In this document: piece by piece, positions 51,871-61,096 of the stretch
Position numbering within the stretch: position 1 is the stretch's first letter
Layout: each line of letters opens with the position of its first letter
Assembly: GCF_009755265.1 (NCBI RefSeq)
Contig: NZ_WPOO01000002.1
Span: 124,001 to 188,000, forward strand
Source of the DNA: Adlercreutzia rubneri
GTDB lineage: Bacteria > Actinomycetota > Coriobacteriia > Coriobacteriales > Eggerthellaceae
Reading direction: 5' to 3'
Length of the DNA stretch: 64,000 bases
Position numbers and translations under genes: made by a program
Notes under the pieces: model-generated
Databases searched by the model: none
What the model saw: only the letters and a program-made list of their open reading frames with translations
Told to the model about the DNA's origin: nothing

Positions 51871-54867
51871 ATGACTGAAACAGACAACAAAACGAGGTAC
51901 GGCCGCATTGCCGTGATTCTTATCGCGCTGGCCATAGTCATCGCCGCGCTCGTTTCGTTTATCGCGATGAACAACGAACGCATCTACGAGCAGAACACGA
52001 AGTACCTTCAGGGCTCCACCGAGCAGTCGGCGCGGCGCATCAGCGAGTGGATGACCGACTCTCAGACTGAGATCAAGCTCCTGTCCTCCATGTACGAGAG
52101 CACGCTTGCGAGCGTGGACGAGATTAGCGCTGCCGGTATCGAGCAGTTGGCGAACTACACGAAGTTCGATTACACGACGATTTCTCTCAGCGATGGCCTC
52201 ACCGTCGATGACAAGGGCCAGGAGGCCGACGCGAGCGATCGCGAATACTTCGCGCGGGGCATGGAAGGCGAGTCGGGCGTCTGCGCGGTCGAGAATTCGC
52301 TGTTCTACAACGACCTCTCTGTCATTTTCTACACGCCGCTTTACTTTAAGGACGAAGTGGTTGGCGTCATTTGCGGCGCGTATCGGGAAGATTCCATGGA
52401 GAAGTTCCTGCGCACCTATATTTTCAACGAGCAGACCAACACCTACTTGCTCGATCGCAACGGCGACGTTATGGCCCACTCGTCCATCACCTATACCAGC
52501 GGGGTGAAAAACGCCGTCGATCTGTATCTCGAGGACGAATCCTCGGGCAATATCTCGCGCACCGAGCTGGAGGCGTCTTTGGAAAGCGGCGTGTCCGTCA
52601 CCTTCAACTACAAGGGGGATTCGGGCGCGGGCACGGCGTACGTCATGCCCATCGAGAACTACGACTGGCTCATCATGCGCACCTTCCCCAGCTCTATCAC
52701 CGACGGCATGCAGAGCAGGGCGAATGCGGCCGGTCTCATGTTGGTGGCCCTCGTTGGTGGCGCGTTGGCCCTGGTGGCGGGCTTCCTGCTCGTGCAGACC
52801 ATGCGCCAGCGCCGTAAGCTCTTAAGCGAGAGCGCCCATGTGACGAGCATCGTGAACTCTTCGCTGGCGCTCTTCCAGCGCTTCGCGGTGATCGATCTGG
52901 TCGCTAACACCTACGAGTATCTGAAGGACGAGGGCATTAAGGACGACCTGCCGCGCAACGGCGAGTACCATATGTTCCGCTACTACTGGCAGACGCGCTT
53001 CTGCGACGACGAGGAAGCCGAGCGCATGAAGACCGAGCTCACGCCGGAGCACATTCGCGAGCATCTGACGCCGGACACGACGTATCTGCACTTCGAGTAT
53101 CGCCTGAAGGATCCCGACACGGGCGAGGTTCGCTGGTTGCAGGCCTCCATGCTGCCGCTGCAGCGCGACGCCTCCGACCAGGTGACGAGCGTGCTGCTTT
53201 CGGTGCAGGATGTCACCGACGTGAAAGAGCGCGAGATTGCGAACCACAACGCGCTGGAAGACGCGTTCCGCGAGGCCGAGCGCGCCAGCCGTGCCAAGAC
53301 CGACTTCCTCAATTCCATGAGCCACGACATTCGCACGCCCATGAACTCCATCATGGGACTGACGGCCATCGCCTCGATGTATCTGGACGATCCGGAGCGC
53401 GTGAAGGACTGCCTCACGAAGATCACCACCTCGAGTCGTCACTTGCTCGGGCTCATCAACGAGGTGCTCGACATGGCGAAGATCGAGAGCGGGAACTTGG
53501 GGCTGTCGGAAGAGGACTTCGACCTGCCGGAGACGGTGGAAAGCCTCATGTCCATCATGACGCCCCAGATCAACGACAAGAAGCTGAACCTGAAGGTGGA
53601 AATCGCCGACATTCAGCACGAGCACGTGGTGGGCGATCCCATGCGCCTGCAGCAGGTGTTCGTGAACATCATGGGCAACTCGGTGAAGTTCACGCCCGAA
53701 GGCGGTACCGTGAGCCTGCGCATCAAGGAGCTGCCGAGCCGCGTGAAGGGCTCGGGCTGCTACGAGTTCACGTTCTCCGACACAGGCTGCGGCATGTCCG
53801 AGGACTTCGTGAAGACGGTGTTCGAGCCGTTTACGCGCGCCAACGATTCGCGCGTCACGAAGGTGGAGGGCACCGGCCTTGGCATGTCCATCGTGCGCTC
53901 GGTGGTGAACCTGATGAACGGCACCATCGACGTGAAGAGCAAGCTCGGCGAGGGCACCACCTTCACGGTGACGGTGTACATGAAGCTGCGCGACGGCGAC
54001 GACCAGGATCTGACGCCTCTGGAGGGTCTGCGGGTGCTGGTGGCCGACGACGAGGAGGCTGCCGCTGAAAGCGCTTGCGAGGTGCTGAAGTCCATCGGCA
54101 TGGAGCCCGACTACGTGTTGTCGGGCGAGGACGCCGTTGAGGCGGTGCGCCATTCGGTCGAGGATGAGCGCAGCTACGTAGCCGTTATTCTTGATTGGAA
54201 GATGCCGGGCAAAAGCGGCATCGAGGCGGCCCGCGAGATTCGCGAGATTGTCTCCGACGACATGCCCATCATCATCCTGTCGGCCTACGACTGGACGGCC
54301 GTCGAGCAGGAGGCCCGTTCGGTGGGTGTGGACGCCTTCATTGCCAAGCCGCTGTTCAAGAGCCGTCTCGTGCATGTGATGAAGGGCCTGCTCACGTCCG
54401 AAGAGGAGAGCGAGCCGACCAGCGAGTACGAGGTGCTCAAGCAGAGCGACTTCAGCGGGCATCGTGTGCTTTTGACCGAGGACAATTCCATCGCCGCCGC
54501 CATTGCCCTGGACATCATGGGCATGACGGGCTTGGAAGTGGATCATGCCGAGAACGGCCGCATCGCGGTGGAGAAGCTGCTCGATGCGGAGCCGGGCTAC
54601 TACGACTTGGTGTTCATGGACATTCAGATGCCCGTGATGAACGGCTATGAGTCGGCAAGCGCTATTCGCGCCGCCGCCGAGGGCAAGGGCCTTGATGATA
54701 CGACGATTACGCCGCGCCCCGATTTGGGCGAGATTCCCATCGTGGCGCTGACGGCCGATGCCTTCGCCGATGATGTGGCCCGTGCTCGTGCCGCCGGCAT
54801 GAACGCCCATATGTCCAAGCCTATGGAAATCGAGCTTCTGGTGAAGACCCTGAAGGAGTGGCTGTAG
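51871..54867 (+). CDS. Hybrid sensor histidine kinase with dCache-like sensor and two receivers
   Basis: This 998-residue membrane kinase has TM1 (about 10-32), an extracytoplasmic dCache-like sensor (about 35-290) and TM2 (about 295-315). A PAS-like segment follows, then HisKA with H485 (SHDIRTP), HATPase (GNSVKFTPEGG, GLGMSIV) and two receivers with D775 and D917. The ATG at 51871 is chosen because AAAGGA lies upstream; the frame open to 51739 overlaps the HPt gene and makes no domain sense. With the HPt and REC/HD-GYP/GGDEF proteins it forms one phosphorelay operon. The stimulus is unknown. Confidence 0.92.
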   Translation: MTETDNKTRYGRIAVILIALAIVIAALVSFIAMNNERIYEQNTKYLQGSTEQSARRISEWMTDSQTEIKLLSSMYESTLASVDEISAAGIEQLANYTKFDYTTISLSDGLTVDDKGQEADASDREYFARGMEGESGVCAVENSLFYNDLSVIFYTPLYFKDEVVGVICGAYREDSMEKFLRTYIFNEQTNTYLLDRNGDVMAHSSITYTSGVKNAVDLYLEDESSGNISRTELEASLESGVSVTFNYKGDSGAGTAYVMPIENYDWLIMRTFPSSITDGMQSRANAAGLMLVALVGGALALVAGFLLVQTMRQRRKLLSESAHVTSIVNSSLALFQRFAVIDLVANTYEYLKDEGIKDDLPRNGEYHMFRYYWQTRFCDDEEAERMKTELTPEHIREHLTPDTTYLHFEYRLKDPDTGEVRWLQASMLPLQRDASDQVTSVLLSVQDVTDVKEREIANHNALEDAFREAERASRAKTDFLNSMSHDIRTPMNSIMGLTAIASMYLDDPERVKDCLTKITTSSRHLLGLINEVLDMAKIESGNLGLSEEDFDLPETVESLMSIMTPQINDKKLNLKVEIADIQHEHVVGDPMRLQQVFVNIMGNSVKFTPEGGTVSLRIKELPSRVKGSGCYEFTFSDTGCGMSEDFVKTVFEPFTRANDSRVTKVEGTGLGMSIVRSVVNLMNGTIDVKSKLGEGTTFTVTVYMKLRDGDDQDLTPLEGLRVLVADDEEAAAESACEVLKSIGMEPDYVLSGEDAVEAVRHSVEDERSYVAVILDWKMPGKSGIEAAREIREIVSDDMPIIILSAYDWTAVEQEARSVGVDAFIAKPLFKSRLVHVMKGLLTSEEESEPTSEYEVLKQSDFSGHRVLLTEDNSIAAAIALDIMGMTGLEVDHAENGRIAVEKLLDAEPGYYDLVFMDIQMPVMNGYESASAIRAAAEGKGLDDTTITPRPDLGEIPIVALTADAFADDVARARAAGMNAHMSKPMEIELLVKTLKEWL

Positions 54868-54871
54868 CGGT

Positions 54872-55864
54872 TTGGCGCGCAGACTGACATACCGCCGCGC
54901 GGCGACCGTCGTTGCCGTGGCCCTGATGCTGGCGTGCGCGGCTTTGCTGGTGGCGTGCGGCGGCTCGTCGGGAGGCTCGGGGGGCACGGGCGGATCCGGC
55001 ATTCCCGGAGGCTCGGGCGACCCGAACAATGGCGAGAGCACTACTTCGGGCCCGGCCTACTCCGTGCCCGGTTCGGTGGCTCTGGTCGCCTTCAACGAGG
55101 GCGCCGCCCAGACCGGCAACGAGTGCGCCATCGACACCTCGCAGCTGGCCCAGGGCGTCGTGGGCGCTTCCGCGAGAAACGATGCGCGCCTGAAGTTCCA
55201 GGTGGTCAAGGGCGAGATGAGCTACAACTACGATTTGCCCGGCGACGGCACGCCCATCATCGTGCCCATCAACATGGGCGATGGCCCCTACACCTTTCGC
55301 GTTATGCAGAACACCTCAGGTAACAACTACGTGGAGCTGTTCAGCGTCATCGAGAACGTGAACCTTTCCAGTGAGACGGCGCCCTTCCTCGTGCCGAACA
55401 TGTTCGTGAATTACAACGAGTCCTCCGCCGTGGTGGCGAAGGCGCGCGAGCTGGCCCAGGGCGCTGCCAATCAGGGCGATGTCGTGCGCAACATCTACCA
55501 GTGGGTGGTGGACAACATCACCTACGATCACGACAAGGCCGCCCAGTTGGCCTCGGCCACAGGATACGTGCCCGATCCGGACGCAACGTTGGCCTCGGGG
55601 ACGGGCATCTGCTTCGACTACGCATCGCTGGGCGCGGCCATGCTGCGCAGCCTTGGCATTCCCTGCCAAGTGATTACCGGCTACGTTTCTCCTGATGATG
55701 TGTACCATGCATGGAACATGGTATATATTGACGGAGAATGGATAAGCGTCGAGATAAGCATTAAGCCGAACAGCTGGACGCGCGTAGATTTGACCTTTGC
55801 CGCCAGTGGCGCCGCAAGCACCATTGGCGACGGCACGAGCTATACCGATCGTTACACCTACTAG
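54872..55864 (+). CDS. Transglutaminase-like domain lipoprotein
   Basis: This 330-residue lipoprotein has a basic N-terminus, a hydrophobic stretch and the lipobox LVAC (Cys about residue 29), followed by a Gly/Ser linker. The C-terminal transglutaminase-like core shows the catalytic Cys in GTGICFDYASL and His in YHAWNMVYIDGEW; the expected Asp is replaced by Glu or sits in SVEIS. Such domains act as proteases or crosslinkers at the surface. It starts with TTG, 4 nt after the kinase stop codon, and has no ideal ribosome-binding site. It lies next to the pilus-like cluster, which it may serve. Confidence 0.82.
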   Translation: MARRLTYRRAATVVAVALMLACAALLVACGGSSGGSGGTGGSGIPGGSGDPNNGESTTSGPAYSVPGSVALVAFNEGAAQTGNECAIDTSQLAQGVVGASARNDARLKFQVVKGEMSYNYDLPGDGTPIIVPINMGDGPYTFRVMQNTSGNNYVELFSVIENVNLSSETAPFLVPNMFVNYNESSAVVAKARELAQGAANQGDVVRNIYQWVVDNITYDHDKAAQLASATGYVPDPDATLASGTGICFDYASLGAAMLRSLGIPCQVITGYVSPDDVYHAWNMVYIDGEWISVEISIKPNSWTRVDLTFAASGAASTIGDGTSYTDRYTY

Positions 55865-55883
55865 AAGAAGGGCAGGGGACGCC

Positions 55884-56936
55884 ATGGCCAAACCAAAACT
55901 CGATAGCGCAGGCATCAGCCTCTTCTGCGAGAGCGTTGCCATGATGCTGGCGGCGGGCATCCAGACTGACGAGGCCGTGGGAATGCTCTCCGAGGACATT
56001 GGGGATGTGGCTCTGCAGGCGACCTGCGAGAGCGTTTACGGGCGCCTGTGCGCCGGGGATACGCTGGCGGTCGCCATGAAGGCGTCCGGCGCCTTCCCCC
56101 GCTACGCCGTGGATATGGTGGGCGTGGGCGAGGCCTCGGGCCGCCTGGAGGAAGTGCTGCGCTCCCTCGGCGTCTACTACGACGAGGAGGACCGCCTCTT
56201 CGCGAAGATTCGCTCGTCGGTGGGCTATCCGGCGGCGCTGCTGTGCATCATGAGCATCATCTTGGCCTTCACGGTTATCATCATTCTGCCGGTGTTCGAG
56301 GACGTGTACGTTTCCATGGCTGGCTCGCTCACCGACGGCTCCTCGGGGGCCGTGGGCGTGTCGGTGGCTATCGGCTGGGTGGCCCTCGGCATCACGCTCA
56401 TCTGCGCTATCGTGGCTGTGGGCGCTGCCATCGCCTGCCGCTCGGAAGCGGGGCGCATCGCGGTGATGCACCTTATGGAGAAGTTCCCGGCCACCCGTCC
56501 CGCTATGGAGCAGCTGGCCGTGTCCCGGTTCGCCTCGGCGCTGGCCGCCTACACCGCCTCGGGCATCAACACCGACGAGGCCATGCGGCGCGCCATCGAG
56601 GTGGTGGAGCACGAGGGGCTTAAGGTGAAGGCCACGGCCGCCTACGGGCTGATGATTGACGCGGAAAGCCCGCGCTCGCTCGCTCAGGCCATCAGCGAAG
56701 CCGAGGTGTTCGAGCAAATTCACGCGCGCCTGCTCACCATCGGCACGCGCTCCGGCTCGCTGGACGCGGCGCTCGATCGCCTGTCGGCCAACTTCTTCGA
56801 CGACGCCATTCTGCAGATTGATGCCGCCATTGACAACATCGAGCCGGCTTTGGCCGCCTTTCTCACCATTGCCGTGGGGGCCACGCTCATCTCGGTCATG
56901 CTGCCGCTGATCGGCATCATGGGTTCGATCGGCTAG
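55884..56936 (+). CDS. pilC: Type II/IV secretion inner-membrane protein (PilC/GspF family)
   Basis: This 350-residue platform protein of a type IV pilus or type II secretion-like machine contains two T2SSF repeats (about 10-125 and 215-340) and three hydrophobic segments (about 112-140, 160-185 and 320-345). The motif SGRLEEVL in the first repeat and SGSLDAAL in the second are characteristic. The ATG at 55884 fits; the longer frame from 55797 overlaps the upstream gene. It opens a run of five small genes that ends in pilT. Confidence 0.9.
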   Translation: MAKPKLDSAGISLFCESVAMMLAAGIQTDEAVGMLSEDIGDVALQATCESVYGRLCAGDTLAVAMKASGAFPRYAVDMVGVGEASGRLEEVLRSLGVYYDEEDRLFAKIRSSVGYPAALLCIMSIILAFTVIIILPVFEDVYVSMAGSLTDGSSGAVGVSVAIGWVALGITLICAIVAVGAAIACRSEAGRIAVMHLMEKFPATRPAMEQLAVSRFASALAAYTASGINTDEAMRRAIEVVEHEGLKVKATAAYGLMIDAESPRSLAQAISEAEVFEQIHARLLTIGTRSGSLDAALDRLSANFFDDAILQIDAAIDNIEPALAAFLTIAVGATLISVMLPLIGIMGSIG

Positions 56937-56941
56937 CCATC

Positions 56942-57265
56942 ATGATTCACGGTAAGACAGCCCAGATGCAGCAGCGGCGCACCCGGCGGGTGGTTGCCGT
57001 CATCGCGGCCGTGGTGCTGGCCGTGCTGCTGTGGTTTGCCTGGGATATGACGAGCGCCCAGACCGAGGCCCAATCGGCGGCTTCGGTGCGCACGGCGGTG
57101 CTGGATGCGGCCATGCAGTGCGCGGCGGTGGAAGGGGCCTATCCGGCGCGCCTCAGCTATTTGGAAGAGCATTACGGGCTCATTGTGAACCACCAGGATT
57201 ACGCGGTCACCTATGAGGCCTTCGCCTCCAACGTGCCGCCCAGCGTGGTGGTGGTGCCGCGATGA
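56942..57265 (+). CDS. Small single-TM protein of the pilus-like cluster
   Basis: This 107-residue protein has a basic N-terminus, one TM helix (about 16-37) and a short extracytoplasmic domain. The topology resembles a minor pseudopilin, but no prepilin cleavage motif (GFTLIE-like) is seen. It overlaps the next gene by 4 nt, so translation is coupled. Function unknown; context implies a pilus assembly role. Confidence 0.6.
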   Translation: MIHGKTAQMQQRRTRRVVAVIAAVVLAVLLWFAWDMTSAQTEAQSAASVRTAVLDAAMQCAAVEGAYPARLSYLEEHYGLIVNHQDYAVTYEAFASNVPPSVVVVPR

Positions 57266-57888
57266 CCGAGAAGCTGAAAGGGGCGACCCGGCTCGCCTCG
57301 TCGAGCAAGACCTACGGGGCCGGCGGTGTGCGGCGTCAGCGCGAGCGCGATTTCGGGCGCGTGTTCACAGGGCTTCTGTTCGCGCTGTTCGTGGCGACGC
57401 TGCTGATGGCCATCCTGGCCGGCACCGACGTGTATCGCGGGCTGAACCGCGAGGGAGACGCGGCCGACAACCAGCGGCTCTCGCTTACGCTGCTTGCCAA
57501 CGATGTGCGGGCCAACGACCAGATTGATGCGGTGGCCTGCGCTTGGGTGACCGAAGAGGGAGTCGACATGGTCGTCGCCCAAGGCCGCGAGGAGCTGGGG
57601 CTGCCCGAAGCAGCCGGCGCCAGCGACACGCGCTGCCTTTTGGACGGCCCGGCCCTGGTGCTGCGCGAGACGCTGCCCTCCGGGGTGTACGAGACGCGCC
57701 TGTACCGCTACGACGGCGTCATCATGGAGGAGTACGCCCTGGCCGATGCCCCCTACGACCCGTCGAAGGCCACGGCCATCGTGCGGTCGTCCGTCTTCGA
57801 CTTCTCCTACGGGGGAGGATTGCTGACCATCGTCACCGATGCCGGACAGACGTCGGTGGCTCTGCGCGCGGCGGGAGGTGATGCGTGA
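57262..57888 (+). CDS. DUF4860-like single-TM protein of the pilus-like cluster
   Basis: This 208-residue protein has a basic cytoplasmic N-terminus, a TM helix (about 35-58) and a beta-rich outer domain resembling DUF4860, which occurs beside pilus genes in Gram-positive bacteria. No prepilin motif is visible. Its start overlaps the previous stop by 4 nt and its stop overlaps the next start by 1 nt. Likely a minor pilin-like or assembly factor. Confidence 0.65.
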   Translation: MTEKLKGATRLASSSKTYGAGGVRRQRERDFGRVFTGLLFALFVATLLMAILAGTDVYRGLNREGDAADNQRLSLTLLANDVRANDQIDAVACAWVTEEGVDMVVAQGREELGLPEAAGASDTRCLLDGPALVLRETLPSGVYETRLYRYDGVIMEEYALADAPYDPSKATAIVRSSVFDFSYGGGLLTIVTDAGQTSVALRAAGGDA

Positions 57889-58664
57889 TGGCCGGAGGAT
57901 CCGAGAGTCGTCGCTCCATGGCGTCCGCTTCTGTGGCCGCCCATAGGGCCGAGGCGAATGTCGCCGACGCGCGCCTGGCCCGTTACAACGACCGCATCGG
58001 ACGCGTACGCAAGGAGCGGGCCGTGTGGCCCGGCGCCGCCTTCATCGTGGAGGCGCTGCTTCTGCTCGTGTTTCTGACGGGCTCGCTGGCGGTGCTCATG
58101 AACCTGAACGCCGAGGCCGACCGCATAGGTCGCGAGAGCGCCGATCTGATGGACGGGCTCGTGCTGGCCTCGAATGTGGCCGAGGAGTTCGCCGCCGATC
58201 CGATTGCCTTCAAGGAAGCCTACGAGGCCGACCCCATGGCCGATCGCTGGTTGTCGCAGCCGGCGCACGAGGTAGAGAACGGCTCCGACCTCTTGTCTGC
58301 CGAGTGCACGTTTCGCACCGAGGACACCGAAGCCGGGACGATGCACTACCTGACGCTTGAGGTGTGGAAGGTGCGGGTTCTTAATGACTCGGCCAAGGCA
58401 GCCGAGGAAGGCATTGGATTTGCCCCTGGCGGTCTTTGCTTCGAGAAGTGGGAAGAGAGCCCCGTGTACGCGCTGGAGACGTCGCGCTATGTGCCCGCCG
58501 ACGGTGCCCGTACCGCCCGTTCGGCTACCGGTGCGGCCGACGATGCGACGCGGTCGGTCGTGCTGGATGATCCTGCGGCGCCGCCCGTGGTGGGCGCGAC
58601 CGGCGGTCCGGCCGCCGATGGCGCGGACGCGGCTCCAACCGAAGGGGAGGTGTCCCATGGCTAA
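57888..58664 (+). CDS. Single-TM hypothetical protein of the pilus-like cluster
   Basis: This 258-residue protein has an N-terminal cytoplasmic segment of about 45 residues, one TM helix (about 45-67, with the E in FIVEALLLLVF) and an outer domain. An Ala/Asp/Pro-rich low-complexity tail follows (about 205-258). The ATG at 57888 overlaps the previous stop by 1 nt; a GTG one codon earlier is possible. The VEALLLLVF segment is faintly reminiscent of prepilin N-termini. Its role is inferred only from the operon. Confidence 0.6.
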   Translation: MAGGSESRRSMASASVAAHRAEANVADARLARYNDRIGRVRKERAVWPGAAFIVEALLLLVFLTGSLAVLMNLNAEADRIGRESADLMDGLVLASNVAEEFAADPIAFKEAYEADPMADRWLSQPAHEVENGSDLLSAECTFRTEDTEAGTMHYLTLEVWKVRVLNDSAKAAEEGIGFAPGGLCFEKWEESPVYALETSRYVPADGARTARSATGAADDATRSVVLDDPAAPPVVGATGGPAADGADAAPTEGEVSHG

Positions 58665-59076
58665 GCCCCACGGTTCGGTGCGCATCGGTCCTATCAGCCT
58701 GTTCACCCTCATCATCGTGCTGTGCCTGGCCGTGCTCACGGTGCTTTCCGTCACGACATCGCTGGCGGAGCTTTCCACCACCGAGCGCCAAGCGGCCACG
58801 ACCACAGAGACCTATCAGCTAGAATCCGTCGGCCAGCAGTTCGTCGCCGACGTGGACGCCGCGTTGGCTGAAGGCACATTGGAGGACGTTCTGCAGCGCT
58901 ACAGCGATTCGACTGTCCGCGACGGCGAGCTCATCTCGGCTACGTTCTCGATGGAAAGCGGTCGCACGCTGGCCATCGTGCTGCGGATTCAAAACAATAC
59001 CTACACCATTGAGCAATGGAAAGTCACAGCGGAATGGATCGACGACGGCACAGGCGAGAACCTGTGGCTCGGCTAG
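58657..59076 (+). CDS. Small single-TM hypothetical protein of the pilus-like cluster
   Basis: This 139-residue protein has an N-terminal TM helix (about 12-37) and a short beta-rich outer domain. GGGGAGG lies 6 nt upstream of the ATG, which overlaps the previous gene by 8 nt. No prepilin cleavage site is recognised. It precedes pilT by 19 nt. Confidence 0.6.
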   Translation: MAKPHGSVRIGPISLFTLIIVLCLAVLTVLSVTTSLAELSTTERQAATTTETYQLESVGQQFVADVDAALAEGTLEDVLQRYSDSTVRDGELISATFSMESGRTLAIVLRIQNNTYTIEQWKVTAEWIDDGTGENLWLG

Positions 59077-59095
59077 AAAGATAAGGAGAGCTTCT

Positions 59096-60169
59096 ATGGA
59101 ACTGAAGGCACTGCTGCAGGAAATGATCGACAAGAAGGCCTCGGATGTCTTCATCGTCGCGGGCCTGCCGCTGACCTACACCGCCGATGGCCGTCAGGTG
59201 CGCATGGACATGGCGCCGCTCATGCCCGCCGATACTAAGGAGCTGGTGGACGCCATCTACGAGCTGTCCGGCCGCGACGAGCAGATCTTCACGGACGGCC
59301 ACAACCATGACGACGACTTCTCCTTCGCCGTGCCGGGCATGGGGCGCTTCCGTGTGAACGTGTTCCGCCAGCGCGGGTCTTTGGGCGCCGTCATTCGCGT
59401 CATCCCCTTCACGCTGCCCAACCCCGCCGACTACCACATCCCCGACGACGTCATGGCCTGCGCCGACTTCCAGAAGGGCCTCGTGCTGGTCACCGGTCCT
59501 GCGGGCGCCGGCAAGTCCACGACGCTGGCCTGCATCATCGACAAGCTGAACAAGGCGCGCACGGGGCACATCATCACCATGGAAGACCCCATCGAGTACG
59601 TGCATCGCCACGAGGGCTGCATCGTCACCCAGCGCGAGATTCCCTCCGATGTCGCCACCTACGCCGAGGCGCTGCGCAGCGCGATGCGCGAGGCGCCGGA
59701 CGTCATCCTGCTCGGCGAGATGCGCGACCAGGAGACCATCGGCACCGCTATGACCGCCGCCGAGATGGCCCAGCTTCTATTCTCCACCCTGCACACCACG
59801 GGCGCCTCCTCCACGGTGGACCGCATCATCGACGCCTTCCCGGCCAACCAGCAGCGCCAGATTCGCATGCAGCTGTCGCTTGTGCTGCAGGCCGTGGTGA
59901 GCCAGCAGCTCGTGCCCACGGTGGACGGGGGTATCGTACCCGTCTTCGAGATCATGACCGCCACGCCGGCCATCCGCAACCTCATCCGCGAGGAGAAGAC
60001 CCATCAGATCGACTCGGTTATCGCCTCGTCGTCCGGCGCCGGCATGCGCACCATGGACCAGAGCCTGCACCGCCTGGTGAAAGAGGGCACGATTTCCAAG
60101 GAAGTGGCCTTGCAGCACGCCATCCACCAGGAAGCCCTGAAGAAGCGCTTCGAAACAGAAGGGATGTAA
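59096..60169 (+). CDS. pilT: Type IV pilus retraction ATPase (PilT family)
   Basis: This 357-residue hexameric ATPase has Walker A GPAGAGKST, an Asp box, LLGEMRDQET as Walker B, and the PilT C-terminal signature AIRNLIREEKTHQI. PilT pulls pili back. Here it is the last gene of the cluster, with AAGGAG before the ATG. No extension ATPase (PilB) or major pilin gene is in the window, so the full machine must be encoded elsewhere, or this is a PilT-only system. Confidence 0.93.
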   Translation: MELKALLQEMIDKKASDVFIVAGLPLTYTADGRQVRMDMAPLMPADTKELVDAIYELSGRDEQIFTDGHNHDDDFSFAVPGMGRFRVNVFRQRGSLGAVIRVIPFTLPNPADYHIPDDVMACADFQKGLVLVTGPAGAGKSTTLACIIDKLNKARTGHIITMEDPIEYVHRHEGCIVTQREIPSDVATYAEALRSAMREAPDVILLGEMRDQETIGTAMTAAEMAQLLFSTLHTTGASSTVDRIIDAFPANQQRQIRMQLSLVLQAVVSQQLVPTVDGGIVPVFEIMTATPAIRNLIREEKTHQIDSVIASSSGAGMRTMDQSLHRLVKEGTISKEVALQHAIHQEALKKRFETEGM

Positions 60170-60170
60170 G

Positions 60171-61010
60171 TTGAGCAACTACGATTGGAAGTGCGGTAAA
60201 GAGTACCGCGAGATTCGCTACGAGTTGTGCGATGGGGTGGCGAAGATCTCCATCAATCGGCCCGAGCGGCGCAACGCGTTCACCCCGCTGACGGTGATGG
60301 AGATGTACGACGCCTTCTCCGAGGCGCGCGATGATGCGTCCGTGGGCGTCATTCTGCTGACCGGCGTGAACCACGGCGGCCGCCACGAGGACGAGGCGTT
60401 CTGCTCCGGCGGCGACCAGAAGAAGCGCGGCAACGGAGGGTACGTGGGCGAGGACAACATCCCGCGCCTGAATGTGCTCGATTTGCAGCGGCTCATCCGC
60501 GTAGTGCCTAAGCCCGTCATCGCCATGGTGAACGGCTACGCCATCGGCGGAGGGCATGTGCTCTCTATTCTGTGCGACCTCACCATTGCGGCCGATACGG
60601 CGAAGTTTGGCCAGACCGGGCCTAAGGTGGGCTCTTTCGATGCCGGCTACGGCGCGGGGTATCTGGCCGCCATCGTGGGTCAGAAAAAGGCTCGCGAGAT
60701 CTGGTACCTCTGCCGCCAGTACACGGCCGACGAGGCGTTGGAAATGGGCCTCGTGAACAAGGTCGTGCCCTTCGACGATTTGGAAGACGAGTGCATGGCC
60801 TGGGCCGCCGAGATGATGCAGTTTTCCCCCACAGCCCTGCGCTTCATGAAGGCATCGTTCAACGCCGCCACCGACGGCCTTGCGGGTCTGCAGCAGCTGG
60901 CCGGCGACGCCACACTTCTGTACTACACCACCGACGAGGCCAAAGAGGGCCGCGACGCCTTCAAGGAGAAGCGCGCCCCCGACTTCACCCAGTTCCCGAA
61001 GTTTCCGTAG
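60171..61010 (+). CDS. menB: 1,4-dihydroxy-2-naphthoyl-CoA synthase
   Basis: This crotonase-fold enzyme closes the second ring of the naphthoquinone during menaquinone synthesis. The 279-residue protein has RPERRNAF, FCSGGDQKKRG, the oxyanion hole region NGYAIGGGHVL and GSFDAGYGAGYLA, all MenB features. It starts with TTG, preceded by GAAGGGATG, 1 nt after the pilT stop codon. The product supplies the next menaquinone step, and the adjacent menE-menC gene supplies its substrate. Confidence 0.93.
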   Translation: MSNYDWKCGKEYREIRYELCDGVAKISINRPERRNAFTPLTVMEMYDAFSEARDDASVGVILLTGVNHGGRHEDEAFCSGGDQKKRGNGGYVGEDNIPRLNVLDLQRLIRVVPKPVIAMVNGYAIGGGHVLSILCDLTIAADTAKFGQTGPKVGSFDAGYGAGYLAAIVGQKKAREIWYLCRQYTADEALEMGLVNKVVPFDDLEDECMAWAAEMMQFSPTALRFMKASFNAATDGLAGLQQLAGDATLLYYTTDEAKEGRDAFKEKRAPDFTQFPKFP

Positions 61011-61018
61011 GATGCTTC

Positions 61019-61045
61019 GCCCCCCTGCCGCAGCCGGCGGGGGGC
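61019..61045 (+). terminator. Hairpin between menB and menE-menC
   Basis: GCCCCCC and GGGGGGC with additional pairing (CCG/CGG) form a strong stem in the 86-nt gap, followed by TTCC. It could be an attenuator or partial terminator. Confidence 0.4.
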
Positions 61046-61096
61046 TTCCTGTGCCCTGTTCAGCTTATCGCGCCCAAGGAGTTCCACGAGCCGTTC

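Noticed and set aside
52822..55041. 739-residue minus-strand frame opposite the hybrid kinase
   Set aside because: Shadow frame; no recognisable domain, and it spans a real gene boundary.
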